From assembly GCF_024808255.1 (NCBI RefSeq), contig NZ_JANTYS010000013.1:1-64000 (forward strand): a DNA stretch of 64,000 bases, in the 5' to 3' direction. Under the pieces are notes generated by a model. It was not told where the DNA came from. It was given only the letters and a program-made list of their open reading frames with translations, and did not search any database. The DNA comes from Mucilaginibacter dorajii. GTDB lineage: Bacteria; Bacteroidota; Bacteroidia; Sphingobacteriales; Sphingobacteriaceae. Positions 17,039 to 26,038 of the stretch are shown one piece after another. How positions within the stretch are numbered: the stretch's first letter is position 1; each line of letters begins with the position of its first letter. The position numbers and the translations under genes are program-made.

Positions 17039-17206
17039 TCAGGCAGCTTTAAGCGTTTGCTGTGCTGCTACCTGTTGGTTATTTTTTCTGAACTGGTTTC
17101 TTGCTCTGAAGTTTCTAAGATCTTCCAATAAAATTTCCATTAACTCGTCGTCAAAGCGGGCAACTAATTTACTTATGGCAGTGGTATTTGTTTTAGTGGC
17201 TTTCAT
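17039..17206 (-). CDS. Micro-protein A (paralogue of the next gene)
   Basis: A protein of 55 residues, begins MKATKTNTTAISKLVARFDD, with an amphipathic helix over FDDELMEILLEDLRNFRARN and a Gln/Ala-rich tail. It shares the pattern LV-x-RFD-(D/N)-EL-x3-LL-x2-DL with the 43-residue product at 17246-17377, 39 bp away on the same strand, so the two are tandem paralogues. I do not recognise a family and see no signal peptide or membrane segment. The conserved pattern in two copies argues that both are real genes. Confidence 0.65.
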   Translation of the reverse strand: MKATKTNTTAISKLVARFDDELMEILLEDLRNFRARNQFRKNNQQVAAQQTLKAA

Positions 17207-17245
17207 AGGTAGGGATGTTTTATGAGTAAGTGTTTTTCAGTTTAA

Positions 17246-17377
17246 TTAAGCAGCATTTTGTAAAGCCAGGGTATTTTTAGCTTTAATAGCTTTTAGGTCG
17301 TTCATTAATAAAATTCTCAATTCGTTATCAAAACGATCTACTAACTTATTGGTGGCTGATTTTTTTGCGGTTTTCAT
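17246..17377 (-). CDS. Micro-protein B (paralogue of micro-protein A)
   Basis: A protein of 43 residues, begins MKTAKKSATNKLVDRFDNEL and ends LQNAA. The helix FDNELRILLMNDLKAIKAKN matches the equivalent region of micro-protein A, while the ends differ. The start codons of both are followed by a Lys/Thr/Ala-rich leader. It lies between micro-protein A and a third small charged ORF on the same strand, consistent with a small operon. The function is unknown. Confidence 0.65.
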   Translation of the reverse strand: MKTAKKSATNKLVDRFDNELRILLMNDLKAIKAKNTLALQNAA

Positions 17378-17413
17378 AGTTTTAGTTTTTTGTATGTTTT
17401 AAATGTCTTTAGT

Positions 17414-17587
17414 TTAATCGTTCTTTTTAGTTTCCTGGTTTTCGGTAAGGTTGTCTTTGCGGCGTTTTGCTTCTTTATATTGCCTCAGAATTTGCTCCTC
17501 GTCTCGTGGGTCGGTTGTTTTTGTTGGTTCTACCGGGTTGTCCCATTCTTTCTCTTCCTCCTTAACCGTTTTCTTTATCGTTTCCAT
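17414..17587 (-). CDS. Small highly charged protein
   Basis: A protein of 57 residues rich in Lys, Glu, Asp and Asn (METIKKTVKEEEKEWDNPVE, then DPRDEEQILRQYKEAKRRKD). It is predicted disordered or a single helix, with no signal peptide. It is the first of three tiny genes in a row on the minus strand (36 bp to the next). Longer plus-strand readings of the same DNA look like noise. I do not recognise a family. Confidence 0.5.
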   Translation of the reverse strand: METIKKTVKEEEKEWDNPVEPTKTTDPRDEEQILRQYKEAKRRKDNLTENQETKKND

Positions 17588-17804
17588 AACAGCTACGTTT
17601 GATAAGTACTATCCCAATCCTGTGCCAAAAATTTTGGATAACCTCAAAAAAGCCATTACAGTCTCAGATATTTTTTACAATACGGTGTAAATGGCTGTAT
17701 TTAAGCGGTTTTTATTTTGAAAATATTTTTCAATTTTTTTTCACGAAAGCACTACCAGGTACAAAATACCTGTTCGGTTAGTATGCAATAACCGAACACT
17801 TGCT

Positions 17805-19001
17805 TTAATTTCGTACGTTTTTTTGGTAGTTAAGCAGGTGCGCGGCCAGTGCTATAATGGCCAATGCAGCACCTATGGCGCACACGCCCGTCCACTGGTA
17901 GCTTTTCCATACCTGGCTGGCCAAAAACGTACCCGAAGCACCGCCTATAAAATAAGACACCATGTATACGGTATTCAGTCTGTTGCGGGCTTCCGGGATC
18001 AACGCGAAGATGATGGACTGGTTAGAGATATGTGTAGCCTGTACGCCCATATCCAGCACAATTACGCCAATTACTAACCCAATGATGCTATGGCTCGAAA
18101 AATAAAAGATAACAAAGGAGATAAGCACCAGCAGTAAAGTATAACCCGATAGTTTATAAGAATCCATTTTATCGCTCAGCCGGCCCATTAAGCCGGCGGC
18201 CAACGCGCCAAAGGCTCCCACCAAACCAAATGCACCGGCAACGGCGCTGCCCTCATTAAACTGCGGCTGTTTTAGCAGGAACACCAATGTTGTCCAAAAA
18301 GCGCTAAAGCCTGCAAAGCACAAAGCCCCCCTAAAGGCTGCCATCCGTAATTTTGGCTGGGTTTTAACCAGGTGGATCAGGGATTTCATAAGGTTTTTAT
18401 AATTGCCTTTATAGTCGGGTTCAACTTCGGGTAAAAAGAAAAAGATCATCAGCCACATGGCCAACATTAAGCCGGTAGCTATGTAATACATGGCCCGCCA
18501 GCCAAAATGTTCGCCCACAAAACCGCTTAATGTACGGGAGAGTAGTATGCCTATCAATAAACCACTCATTACAAAGCCAATCTTTTTACCCCTTTCATTC
18601 GGTTTTGCCAAATGCGCAGCCATGGGGATCAGTAATTGAGGGATTACGGATGATACGCCAACTAAAAAGCCGGCTATGGTTAACACCGTAACTGATGGCG
18701 CCAACGCGCTGCTTAATAAGGATACGATCACTAATGCAAAGTCAATCAAGATTAACCGTTTGCGTTTAAGCATGTCGGCAAGTGGTATAATGAAGAGTAA
18801 CCCTGTGGCATAACCAATTTGAGTAAACAGGGATACTTGTTGCGCTTTTTTATCGGTAATATTAAAAGTGTGTGCAATATCGACCAGTAAAGGCTGGTTA
18901 TAATAGATGTTGGCCACCACCAAACCGGTAGCAATGGTCATGATCCATAAGGTAAAGCTTGTTAAATGCGGGTGTGTTTTGGGCGATGTAGTAGCAGTCA
19001 T
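17805..19001 (-). CDS. MFS transporter, drug-exporter type
   Basis: A major facilitator superfamily permease of 398 residues with 12 predicted membrane segments. The N-terminal half has YYNQPLLVDIA and the motif-A region PLADMLKRKR. The second half contains GRLSDKMDSYK, the equivalent loop. The overall pattern resembles YnfM/NepI-like exporters (proton-driven efflux), with the substrate unknown. It is monocistronic, with a long AT-rich region upstream. Confidence 0.9.
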   Translation of the reverse strand: MTATTSPKTHPHLTSFTLWIMTIATGLVVANIYYNQPLLVDIAHTFNITDKKAQQVSLFTQIGYATGLLFIIPLADMLKRKRLILIDFALVIVSLLSSALAPSVTVLTIAGFLVGVSSVIPQLLIPMAAHLAKPNERGKKIGFVMSGLLIGILLSRTLSGFVGEHFGWRAMYYIATGLMLAMWLMIFFFLPEVEPDYKGNYKNLMKSLIHLVKTQPKLRMAAFRGALCFAGFSAFWTTLVFLLKQPQFNEGSAVAGAFGLVGAFGALAAGLMGRLSDKMDSYKLSGYTLLLVLISFVIFYFSSHSIIGLVIGVIVLDMGVQATHISNQSIIFALIPEARNRLNTVYMVSYFIGGASGTFLASQVWKSYQWTGVCAIGAALAIIALAAHLLNYQKNVRN

Positions 19002-19374
19002 AGATGATGGCAGTGTAAAAATTGTTGCAAAAATGAGGATGCAATCTCAAAATCATGCCTTTGCAAAGTAATTTTTTTGATATGCCAAACAATATCTTAA
19101 TGCTTAATGAGTTTTAAAATATTAATGAAAACAGCATAATTGATATCGATATTTGGTTAAGGTGTTTATTTGAGCCTGTTTTTTGTCTGAAATGCATTTT
19201 TTTGCATTTAGTTTTGGATTTTTATTGACGACGGGTGAATTTTTCTCTGTTTTTTTAACTTTTTTCATTTAAAACCAATAAAATTCGATTTTTTAAATAA
19301 AAAACTAAGTTATTGCGCAATATTTTCATGTTTATTTTGTTACTTATGTGGATGAAAATTAAAAATTCAATTTA

Positions 19375-19408
19375 TTGTCACTTTAATAAAGATTTATTTG
19401 TATTTTTG
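19375..19408 (+). promoter_or_regulatory. Consensus-type promoter in a gene-free region
   Basis: TTG (19375-19377) is followed after 23 bp by TATTTTTG (19401-19408), a full match to the Bacteroidota -7 element TAnnTTTG. No protein gene starts within 340 bp downstream. A strong terminator ends the interval, which suggests a non-coding transcript. Confidence 0.4.
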
Positions 19409-19414
19409 AGAATC

Positions 19415-19602
19415 AAACAGAGTAATTGACTTGTTTCGATAAATGTTACAAAAAAATTACAAAATAAATTAGAATAATATAAAAACATAGTGTTACTTTT
19501 ACACCGTATTGCAAGAGCAACACAACATAAAAAAGTCTTCTCATAATTTAGGTTTATAATTGGTTAGTAAAGGCCCCTGCCCATCAGGGGCTTTACTTGT
19601 TT
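19415..19602 (+). ncRNA. Candidate small RNA (about 190 nt)
   Basis: The interval begins just after a consensus-type promoter (19375-19408) and ends in a strong terminator hairpin (GTAAAG-CCCCTG with CAGGGG-CTTTAC, then a T-rich run). It has no ORF of note and is AT-rich. It could also be a long 5' leader or a terminator for readthrough from elsewhere. I cannot match it to a known RNA family by eye. Confidence 0.3.
19567..19602. terminator. Strong GC-rich terminator hairpin
   Basis: GTAAAG(g)CCCCTG (19567-19579) pairs with CAGGGGCTTTAC (19585-19596): 12 bp with one bulged G and a 5-nt loop, followed by TTGTTTTA. It is symmetrical enough to work in either direction. Confidence 0.7.
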
Positions 19603-19614
19603 TATAGGGTTTTT

Positions 19615-19733
19615 AAGAACAAAGATTGTTGGAGCAAGGAATAAAGATTTTGTAAACGTTTCCTCAAAAATTTTCTTTATTGTTCTATAATCCTTCAAAC
19701 CAACGTCCTTACTCGCTGTCTTTTCTTGTTATA
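19615..19733. repeat. Word-repeat hairpin upstream of GNAT gene
   Basis: The left side AACAAAGATTGTTGGAGCAA is followed by GGAATAAAGA. The right side carries scattered inverse words (CTTTATTGTTC, TCCTTCAAACCAACGTCCTT). The pairing is looser than in the other examples. Confidence 0.4.
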
Positions 19734-19757
19734 TTTATGATATAGTTTTTATAAAGT

Positions 19758-20294
19758 ATGGAAAAAGAAAATTCATCATTAATTATTCGCCTCGCTTCAC
19801 CAACAGATGCCGGCGGTATCCTGGATATTTATAACCACGCTATATTGAATACCACTTCAGTTTACAGTTATGAGCCGCACTCGTTAGCAATGCGCTTAGC
19901 ATGGTTGGAAGATAAAAACCGTAGCAACATCCCGGTTTTTATTGCCGAAGTTGCTGGTGTGGTTGCTGGCTTTGCCACCTATGGGCCATTCAGGGTTTGG
20001 CCAGCCTATCAATATACCATTGAGCACTCGGTATATGTGCATCATGACTACCGGCAACGCGGCATAGCCCAAAAGTTATTGGAAAAACTTATTGAAACAG
20101 TAATGCAAAAGCAGATGCATACCATTATTGCGGGGATTGATGCCGGGAATACAGCCAGTATTAAGCTTCATCAAAAGTTTGGCTTTACCGAAGTTGGCAC
20201 ATTTAAACAGGTAGGGTACAAATTCAACCATTGGCTCGATTTGAAATTCATGCAACTGATATTAAACAACAATTTTCAGCCCGGTGAAAAATAA
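19758..20294 (+). CDS. GNAT family N-acetyltransferase (phosphinothricin/MddA type)
   Basis: An acetyl-CoA dependent acetyltransferase of 178 residues. The layout matches the Pat/Bar/YncA group: IRLASPTDAGGILDIYNHAI at the start, the acetyl-CoA loop YRQRGIAQKLL (Q/RxxGxG/A), and the C-terminal block NTASIKLHQKFGFTEVGTFKQVG. Members acetylate phosphinothricin or methionine analogues; the native substrate here is unknown. tRNA-Ala follows. Confidence 0.93.
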   Translation: MEKENSSLIIRLASPTDAGGILDIYNHAILNTTSVYSYEPHSLAMRLAWLEDKNRSNIPVFIAEVAGVVAGFATYGPFRVWPAYQYTIEHSVYVHHDYRQRGIAQKLLEKLIETVMQKQMHTIIAGIDAGNTASIKLHQKFGFTEVGTFKQVGYKFNHWLDLKFMQLILNNNFQPGEK

Positions 20295-20348
20295 AAATTA
20301 AATAGGATTTTATTTTTAGGGTTATTGTAATATATTTGCCACCCCAAC

Positions 20349-20422
<74 letters not shown>

Positions 20423-20434
20423 CACTTGATAATC

Positions 20435-20467
20435 AAGGCATTTACGAAGCTCGTAAATGCCTTTTTT
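20435..20467 (+). terminator. Intrinsic terminator of tRNA-Ala
   Basis: A perfect stem GGCATTTACGA / TCGTAAATGCC with a 3-nt loop, followed by six T. Confidence 0.9.
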
Positions 20468-20627
20468 ATTTCAGTTAACACAAAAAACAGTTAAATATGG
20501 TATTTAAATAATACCATATGTGAATAATGAACTGAGAATTTATTCGGAATATTGGCGGATTTTTTCCCTTAGCTATATTGAGCAATGGCTTCATATCTCT
20601 TTATCGAAGGGTTGGGCCCGGAATCTA

Positions 20628-23138
20628 TTAATTACGGCTTAACGTGATCCATTGCCCTGGCTTGGTTTTAATCGAAATTTCACCGGAGGCTACCTGTTGT
20701 TTTTTTCCTGAAACGCTTATGGTTCCCTGATCGCCCCAGGGAGATAAAATATGGAGGGTATTGCCCTGTTCGCTAAATATGCGCACCCGTGTAATTTTCC
20801 CGTTTATTTTTTGGGCGCTCACCAAAAAAGCACCCGCTGCCCGGAGATTTTCAAAATGCGCACGCCTGTTTTCAGGCCAGTTCGGAAAAAGCCGGATTGT
20901 GCCGCTGTAGCTTTGCATCAGGCACTCATTGATGACAGCTGGCAGGGCGAAGTTTTCAAACCAGATCCCCATTTTTGACATATATCCGTAATCAGTCTGA
21001 TCATTGTAACGGCCACGGGTTTGCATGACCATATCTGTAGCTGTTCCGTTAGGCAAAAGACAGTACCTTACCTGGCGTTTAAATTCGTCTATATTCAGCA
21101 TGCCGATCCTTGCTGCCTGTAGATTAGCAAAAACAAGGTCGTTTCCACCTTCGTTCTGTTGGTTGAGATAGGTATTTCTCAGCAACTGTAATGTCTTTTT
21201 ATCTGAGTGCAGGCCATAGTCCTCACCCGGAAAAGCTGCGAAAAGTGCGTTAGGCACATTGTATACCGTTCCAGCACTTTCACCGGGAACGGCCACCAGT
21301 ACTTCATCACCCGATGCTGTCTTTGCAACCGGATATTTTGGGAAATGACTTAATATCTCCCTGATGTCTGCAAGTAAGAGTGCCTCCTGCGAACTCGTCC
21401 CCAGATCGGCAGTTGCCCGGTCAAATGCTTTAAAAATAAATTTGATCAGGGTCAGGTCGACGCCGCAATCATAGTTGAACTTAAATCCAGGCCGCAAAGC
21501 ATATAATTCGGGTGCAACTGTAGGGAAAACATGGTATTTATCATCCTTCCATCGGTTACCATCATGTGCATCGGTCCGCTTCATATAAGCCGTCAGAAAC
21601 TGGCAGGCCGCTTTGATCGGCTCATAGGCCCTATCTTTTAGAAATGCCTTGTCACCGGAATATAAGTAATGCCACCATAAGCCCTGCACAGCCCAGGGTG
21701 TTTCGCTTACTTCCCAGCCCCAGTCGGGGAGTGGATATGGATTCATACTCATCTCAACCGGGTAAGCAGAATGTGGGAAATATGCACCGGGTAGCTGATA
21801 ATATTCTTTTGCCCATTTTTTGCTGACTGGCATGAGTGAGTTAATGAGGTCTACATAAGGTATGTTCTTTTCGAGGTGATTGCTGCTGAAAGTAACCCAG
21901 AATGGCTGCTGCACATTATAGTTCATGTGGTAGTCACCATGCCAGGCGGTACCGATATTGTTATAGCTCCAGTTGGCAAAAAGCCCGGGACAAGTTGCGC
22001 CTGCTTTGGCAGCGCAGTTCAAAAAGTACAGGTTACGGTACCAGATCGCTTCGAGGAATTGATCATCAAGACTGACGGCAGACTTAGCCCAGTATTTGAC
22101 CCATATTTTTTCATTTTGCTTAAATAACGCTGTGAATTGCTTTCCGTCATTTATACTAACCGGAGGAATTTCCTCCCGAACAGCGGAAGCTGGGCCCTCC
22201 TGTAAGGTAATAGTGGCATCAAAGGGCACCTGGGATGACAGCGCGCCTTCAAGTAAGGCCATTGTTTCCTTACCACCGTTCCAGTTGATCCGGGTGGTTT
22301 TTACAAGCGGCCCATTTACGTTAAGCGTCAGGCGGAAGGCCCTATCACGTGGATTTCCGGTACTGTGTTTCTCCGGTTCGTCAAATGGAAGCACCTGGCG
22401 AAAAGATAGTCTGCCGCCCTCCAGATCCTCCCGCGCGCTGAATGAAGGGATATCGCCTGGTGTGGACGGATCGGGCAATACTTTAATGCGGTCAAAAATA
22501 TTGATGGCAGGCCTGTCTTTTTCATCAACCAGGCGCAGCAGCAGCCGGTCCGTCTTCATGTCCGTAAACAATTTCAGAAACAGTTGTTTTTTATCATTGG
22601 TTATCATGCTGACCGTGCATAGTCCATTGGAGATATCCAGCTGCTGTCGGGTAACCTGTACCTTTCGGCGATCAAAGCCGATCAGTACCGAACCGCAGGG
22701 AAACGGGCGGGGATACGGTTTGCTGTAATTGTCGCCTGCCATTTGGCCGTACTGCCTGTACCAGGCATCATTGTTAAGATCACTATAGTCTGCCGGTATT
22801 TTTTTAACCTTATCAAATACCTCTTCAAAAGTTCCGATTTCTTCTTTATGATGCTCCGCAAGGCGGATATCCCATACATTATTATGCCCGAAATACAGTA
22901 CTATCGCGTCCGGCCTGCTTGTAACGTTTACGCCCATCGCGCCGTTCCCCAGCAATGAGCCCTCAAAAAAATCCTGCGCGGGCTTATCGCATAAAATCGA
23001 ATGTTTCTTTGCGATTGCGAAACCATCTATCCGCCCATTTCCTGAACTGACCTGATCCTGCGCGTCGGCCGGTTTCAGGTTAAACAAAATAAAAGCAGCT
23101 GTGGCGAGTGCAAAAAAGGTAATTGTTGGTTTTTTCAT
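20628..23138 (-). CDS. GH95-like glycoside hydrolase, secreted
   Basis: A protein of 836 residues. I chose ATG 23138, which begins a signal peptide (MKKPTITFFALATAAFILFN). An N-terminal beta-sandwich (about 40-320) with LLGNGAMGVNV is followed by an (alpha/alpha)6-type region and a C-terminal beta domain, the order of GH95 enzymes. The segment HGDYHMNYNVQQPFW corresponds to the GH95 block where two Asn (here N406 and N408) activate water. GH95 members are inverting alpha-L-fucosidases or alpha-L-galactosidases. The sequence is divergent, so the sugar specificity is open. It is isolated from other sugar genes. Confidence 0.8.
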   Translation of the reverse strand: MKKPTITFFALATAAFILFNLKPADAQDQVSSGNGRIDGFAIAKKHSILCDKPAQDFFEGSLLGNGAMGVNVTSRPDAIVLYFGHNNVWDIRLAEHHKEEIGTFEEVFDKVKKIPADYSDLNNDAWYRQYGQMAGDNYSKPYPRPFPCGSVLIGFDRRKVQVTRQQLDISNGLCTVSMITNDKKQLFLKLFTDMKTDRLLLRLVDEKDRPAINIFDRIKVLPDPSTPGDIPSFSAREDLEGGRLSFRQVLPFDEPEKHSTGNPRDRAFRLTLNVNGPLVKTTRINWNGGKETMALLEGALSSQVPFDATITLQEGPASAVREEIPPVSINDGKQFTALFKQNEKIWVKYWAKSAVSLDDQFLEAIWYRNLYFLNCAAKAGATCPGLFANWSYNNIGTAWHGDYHMNYNVQQPFWVTFSSNHLEKNIPYVDLINSLMPVSKKWAKEYYQLPGAYFPHSAYPVEMSMNPYPLPDWGWEVSETPWAVQGLWWHYLYSGDKAFLKDRAYEPIKAACQFLTAYMKRTDAHDGNRWKDDKYHVFPTVAPELYALRPGFKFNYDCGVDLTLIKFIFKAFDRATADLGTSSQEALLLADIREILSHFPKYPVAKTASGDEVLVAVPGESAGTVYNVPNALFAAFPGEDYGLHSDKKTLQLLRNTYLNQQNEGGNDLVFANLQAARIGMLNIDEFKRQVRYCLLPNGTATDMVMQTRGRYNDQTDYGYMSKMGIWFENFALPAVINECLMQSYSGTIRLFPNWPENRRAHFENLRAAGAFLVSAQKINGKITRVRIFSEQGNTLHILSPWGDQGTISVSGKKQQVASGEISIKTKPGQWITLSRN

Positions 23139-23434
23139 TAAAAATGGCGGAATAACAGGTAAAAATAAATGCTGACTCATAAAATGCAGTTTAAAATGCA
23201 GGCCAGATTAAGTGGGTTTGCAACAATTGGCTTTATTTGGCTGCAGGTTTATAATGATCTAAAGGTACAGAACGGCAAAACTCCAGGTTTCCACAAAGAC
23301 AACCAAAAGTTGAACAAAACCGATATTTTATAATTTGTATGAAATGATCCTGCTTATCATTAATATCGAAATAATGATCAGGGGCCTGTTAAAGCTTAAT
23401 TTCATGCTGTTGAATGCGAATTTTATTGAAGTGA

Positions 23435-23572
23435 ACAAAAACCGGAGTTACAGGGTGTAACCAACACCTTTACCGGATCTGCTTTATTGGCGAAGGATGT
23501 GGAAACATTGATGTTACAGTGGCCGAACTCGCTAAACGTGCCTGCCTGGAGAACAAAATAGAAAGCAATTGA
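23435..23572 (+). pseudogene. Possible decayed coding remnant
   Basis: One open frame of about 45 codons reads as protein-like sequence (for example IGEGCGNIDVTVAELAKRAC) and ends in TGA at 23570-23572, but it has no start codon. A short frame just before it (ending near 23460) also looks coding-like, with a frame change between them. I do not recognise the parent protein. The rest of 23139-23572 holds an imperfect hairpin (23346-23381) and nothing else I can identify. Confidence 0.15.
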
Positions 23573-24193
23573 CTAAGTGGTTTTGGGCCGTTTATAAGTG
23601 CAGATATAATACGCAAGTAACGCCATGCTGCTGCCAATTAAAACACCTCCTAATATATCTGATGGGTAATGCACCCCTAAATACATCCTTGAAAAACCAA
23701 CCGCGATTGCCCAGCAGTAAACCGGTATAATGAGCCGTTTTTTTGGATAGACCAATGATAAAATTGCCGCCAGTACAAAGGCATCACAAGAATGGCCCGA
23801 GGGAAATGACCAACCGCCTCCGGGACCTAAATCATGGATAGTAAGGTAAACATCTTGCGGACGTACCCTGTGTATAACATGTTTTAAAGCGGTTGCCAGT
23901 AAGCCCGATAATGCTGCCGCTAACGCAATAGCGCGCAGTTGTATTTTAATAGGTTTTAGACGTTTTATAAATGAGATGAGCAAAGCTAACGTTGCTACAA
24001 CATAAGTAATGGTACCCGCAATATTGGTTATAGTTAAAAACAGCCAATCCATCGTTGGGTTGCGGTAGCTATTGATGTAGATAACCATGTTGCTATCGTA
24101 CCTGTAAAATACAGACGACAGCAGCACCGCTGCTATCAAAATGATCAATAAAATGAAAATGAGCTTCCTGTATTTTATATCCCTCATGTGCAT
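23573..24193 (-). CDS. PAP2 family membrane phosphatase
   Basis: An integral membrane phosphatase of the type-2 phosphatidic acid phosphatase superfamily, 206 residues, with about five or six membrane segments. The three signature motifs are KHVIHRVRP, PSGHS and SRMYLGVHYPSDILGG, with the catalytic His in the last two. Members act on lipid phosphates such as undecaprenyl diphosphate or lipid A. The substrate cannot be told from the sequence. A start two codons later is also possible. Confidence 0.94.
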   Translation of the reverse strand: MHMRDIKYRKLIFILLIILIAAVLLSSVFYRYDSNMVIYINSYRNPTMDWLFLTITNIAGTITYVVATLALLISFIKRLKPIKIQLRAIALAAALSGLLATALKHVIHRVRPQDVYLTIHDLGPGGGWSFPSGHSCDAFVLAAILSLVYPKKRLIIPVYCWAIAVGFSRMYLGVHYPSDILGGVLIGSSMALLAYYICTYKRPKTT

Positions 24194-24410
24194 TCAGCAA
24201 GTAAAACTGCAGTTTGTTTGTGATCAATAATTAACTACAAATCCCAATAACGGGGCAATAGTAACACTTTGTTGGCCAAAAAAACAAACAGCTTGCTTGG
24301 TATGCGGTGTTTTTAATATGATTTAACACATTTTAGTGTTTTATTTAACAACGGCAAATTTAAGTCGACAACAAAATTGGCCCTCATGGGTTCTACCATA
24401 AGCCGGATAG

Positions 24411-24485
24411 TTAACAGACTGTTAAAATACAGGTAATATGTGCCGGTGAAAAATTAATTCTTTGATTATTGCCTTACCGGTAAGG
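24411..24485. promoter_or_regulatory. Two palindromes upstream of the BamA/TamA-like gene
   Basis: TTAACAGACTGTTAA (24411-24425) and CCTTACCGGTAAGG (24472-24485) are perfect palindromes within the 314-bp gap between the PAP2 and outer-membrane protein genes; the second lies 22 bp before the start codon. They look like operator sites, but no regulator gene is adjacent. A weak hairpin (AACAC / GTGTT) near 24328-24345 is the only other structure in the gap. Confidence 0.4.
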
Positions 24486-24507
24486 TATTGTAAAGCAGCT
24501 ATTTTAT

Positions 24508-25719
24508 ATGTATAAATATATTGTCATCGCCCTTTTTTTAATTCCATCAACACTATTTGCCCAGAGCGTAATTCCTCAAAAAGATGCAAAAATTGATACC
24601 ATCGGTAAAACAGATCTGATAGATATAGCCAAAGGGATATTTCATGTAAAGCCAGGCGCACCGCCGCCAGATGGCAAAAAACGGATCTACTTTTCTGTTT
24701 TACCGGTAAGTGGTGCTGCACCAGGTGGTACCGGCCGGGCATTGGTAACCAGTACTACTGCGGGTGTTTATCTTGGTCCTAAAAACACTACCAATCTATC
24801 CAGTGTATCGTTTGCGCCGTATTGGAATTTCCACAGCCGTTTTGGCTTGCCTTTACGTTCCAGCATCTGGCTGCCCGATAATACCTGGAACATCCAGGGC
24901 GATATCCGTTTCCTGGTGTATCCACAATATACCTGGGGTTTAGGTAGCAGTCATAGCAGCGATGAAAAAACGTTGGTTGATTATCGATACATCCGGTTTT
25001 ATCAAAGCGCGCTCAAGCGCATTACCCCTTATTTTTTTGCAGGTGTTGGCTATAATCTCGATTACCATACCAACATCAAAAGCGACGACCCTAATATCGA
25101 CCTTAAACAATATACGGGTTATCAATATGGCACGGCCGGCAACTCGTTTTCTTCGGGCATAAGTTTGAATGCTTTGTATGATACCCGTAATAACTCCATA
25201 AATCCTTTACCGGGCGCTTACGCCAATTTTGTGTATCGCATTAATCCCGGATTTTTGGGGAGTAATGATAGCTGGCATTCGGTTTATATAGATATGCGAA
25301 AGTATATACCCTTAAACCCCGCTAATAAAAGCCAGCAGAATACTTTAGCTATATGGACCTACTATTGGACGGTATTAGGCAGCAGGGCGCCTTACCTTGA
25401 TTTGCCAAGCGTTGGCTGGGATCCCTATAACCGCTCGGGCAGGGGTATGGATCAAAACCGCTATCGCGGCGGATCGTTATTTTACCTGGAAGGGGAGTAT
25501 AGGCGGGATATTACTGAAAATGGCTTGTTAGGTTTTGTAGTGTTTGCTAATGCCAACACCGTAAGTGGTTCCGGAACATTATTCACCTCCTGGCACCCTG
25601 CCGCAGGCACAGGCCTTAGGGTAAAATTCAACAAAGGATCCAATACCAATGTTGGTATTGATTATGGTTTTAGCAAGGGATATAATTCCATCACGGTAGG
25701 CCTTGGCGAGGCGTTTTAA
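24508..25719 (+). CDS. BamA/TamA family outer-membrane protein
   Basis: A protein of 403 residues with a signal peptide (MYKYIVIALFLIPSTLFAQ), a short periplasmic linker, and a C-terminal beta-barrel of the Omp85/D15 surface-antigen type. It lacks POTRA repeats, so it is not BamA itself. Barrel features are the alternating aromatic strands (for example YIRFYQSALKRITPYFFAGV), the RGxxF-like loop YRGGSLFYLEGEYR and the terminal strand NSITVGLGEAF. The role is unknown; short homologues are common in Bacteroidota. Confidence 0.88.
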   Translation: MYKYIVIALFLIPSTLFAQSVIPQKDAKIDTIGKTDLIDIAKGIFHVKPGAPPPDGKKRIYFSVLPVSGAAPGGTGRALVTSTTAGVYLGPKNTTNLSSVSFAPYWNFHSRFGLPLRSSIWLPDNTWNIQGDIRFLVYPQYTWGLGSSHSSDEKTLVDYRYIRFYQSALKRITPYFFAGVGYNLDYHTNIKSDDPNIDLKQYTGYQYGTAGNSFSSGISLNALYDTRNNSINPLPGAYANFVYRINPGFLGSNDSWHSVYIDMRKYIPLNPANKSQQNTLAIWTYYWTVLGSRAPYLDLPSVGWDPYNRSGRGMDQNRYRGGSLFYLEGEYRRDITENGLLGFVVFANANTVSGSGTLFTSWHPAAGTGLRVKFNKGSNTNVGIDYGFSKGYNSITVGLGEAF

Positions 25720-25744
25720 GTTAGCTATCAAACTCAATTGTACT

Positions 25745-25790
25745 TAATCATTGACAATGGTTTTGGTCAAAACTATTGTCAATGATCATT
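25745..25790. terminator. Long hairpin downstream of the BamA/TamA-like gene
   Basis: TCATTGACAATGGTTTT (25748-25764) pairs with AAAACTATTGTCAATGA (25769-25785) around GGTC, 17 bp with one wobble. No T tract follows, so it may be a transcript-stabilising structure rather than a terminator. The remaining 250 bp up to the M1 gene show no gene. Confidence 0.5.
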
Positions 25791-26038
25791 ACGCAAACGT
25801 TTGCTGGGTGTTTACCATTAAACGGTTACTGATCCAAATACTCAATGCCTCCAAACAGTGTCGATGTACACTTTTTTACCTGGTTTGCCCTATTGGTTTC
25901 GCTATTGCTATATTCCTATGTTAAATCTATCCCTCAACTAATCAAACGTTTGTGTTGTGCTAAATTGGTTAATACCGATACATAATCTATAATTTCAGGG
26001 CAAAGTCTGGTTATCACCAGTATACAATTTCAATCAAC

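Noticed and set aside
17390..17781. Three plus-strand ORFs of 60-79 codons antisense to the small charged gene.
   Set aside because: They are Phe/Ser-rich readings of the opposite strand of an acidic/basic coding sequence; the minus-strand frame is more protein-like.
19002..19374. A possible gene or riboswitch in the AT-rich stretch upstream of the MFS gene.
   Set aside because: No open frame of note, no conserved riboswitch core recognisable by eye, and only short T and A runs.
22096..22728. A 210-codon plus-strand ORF opposite the GH95-like gene.
   Set aside because: It is a shadow frame; the minus strand carries a complete secreted hydrolase with recognisable motifs.
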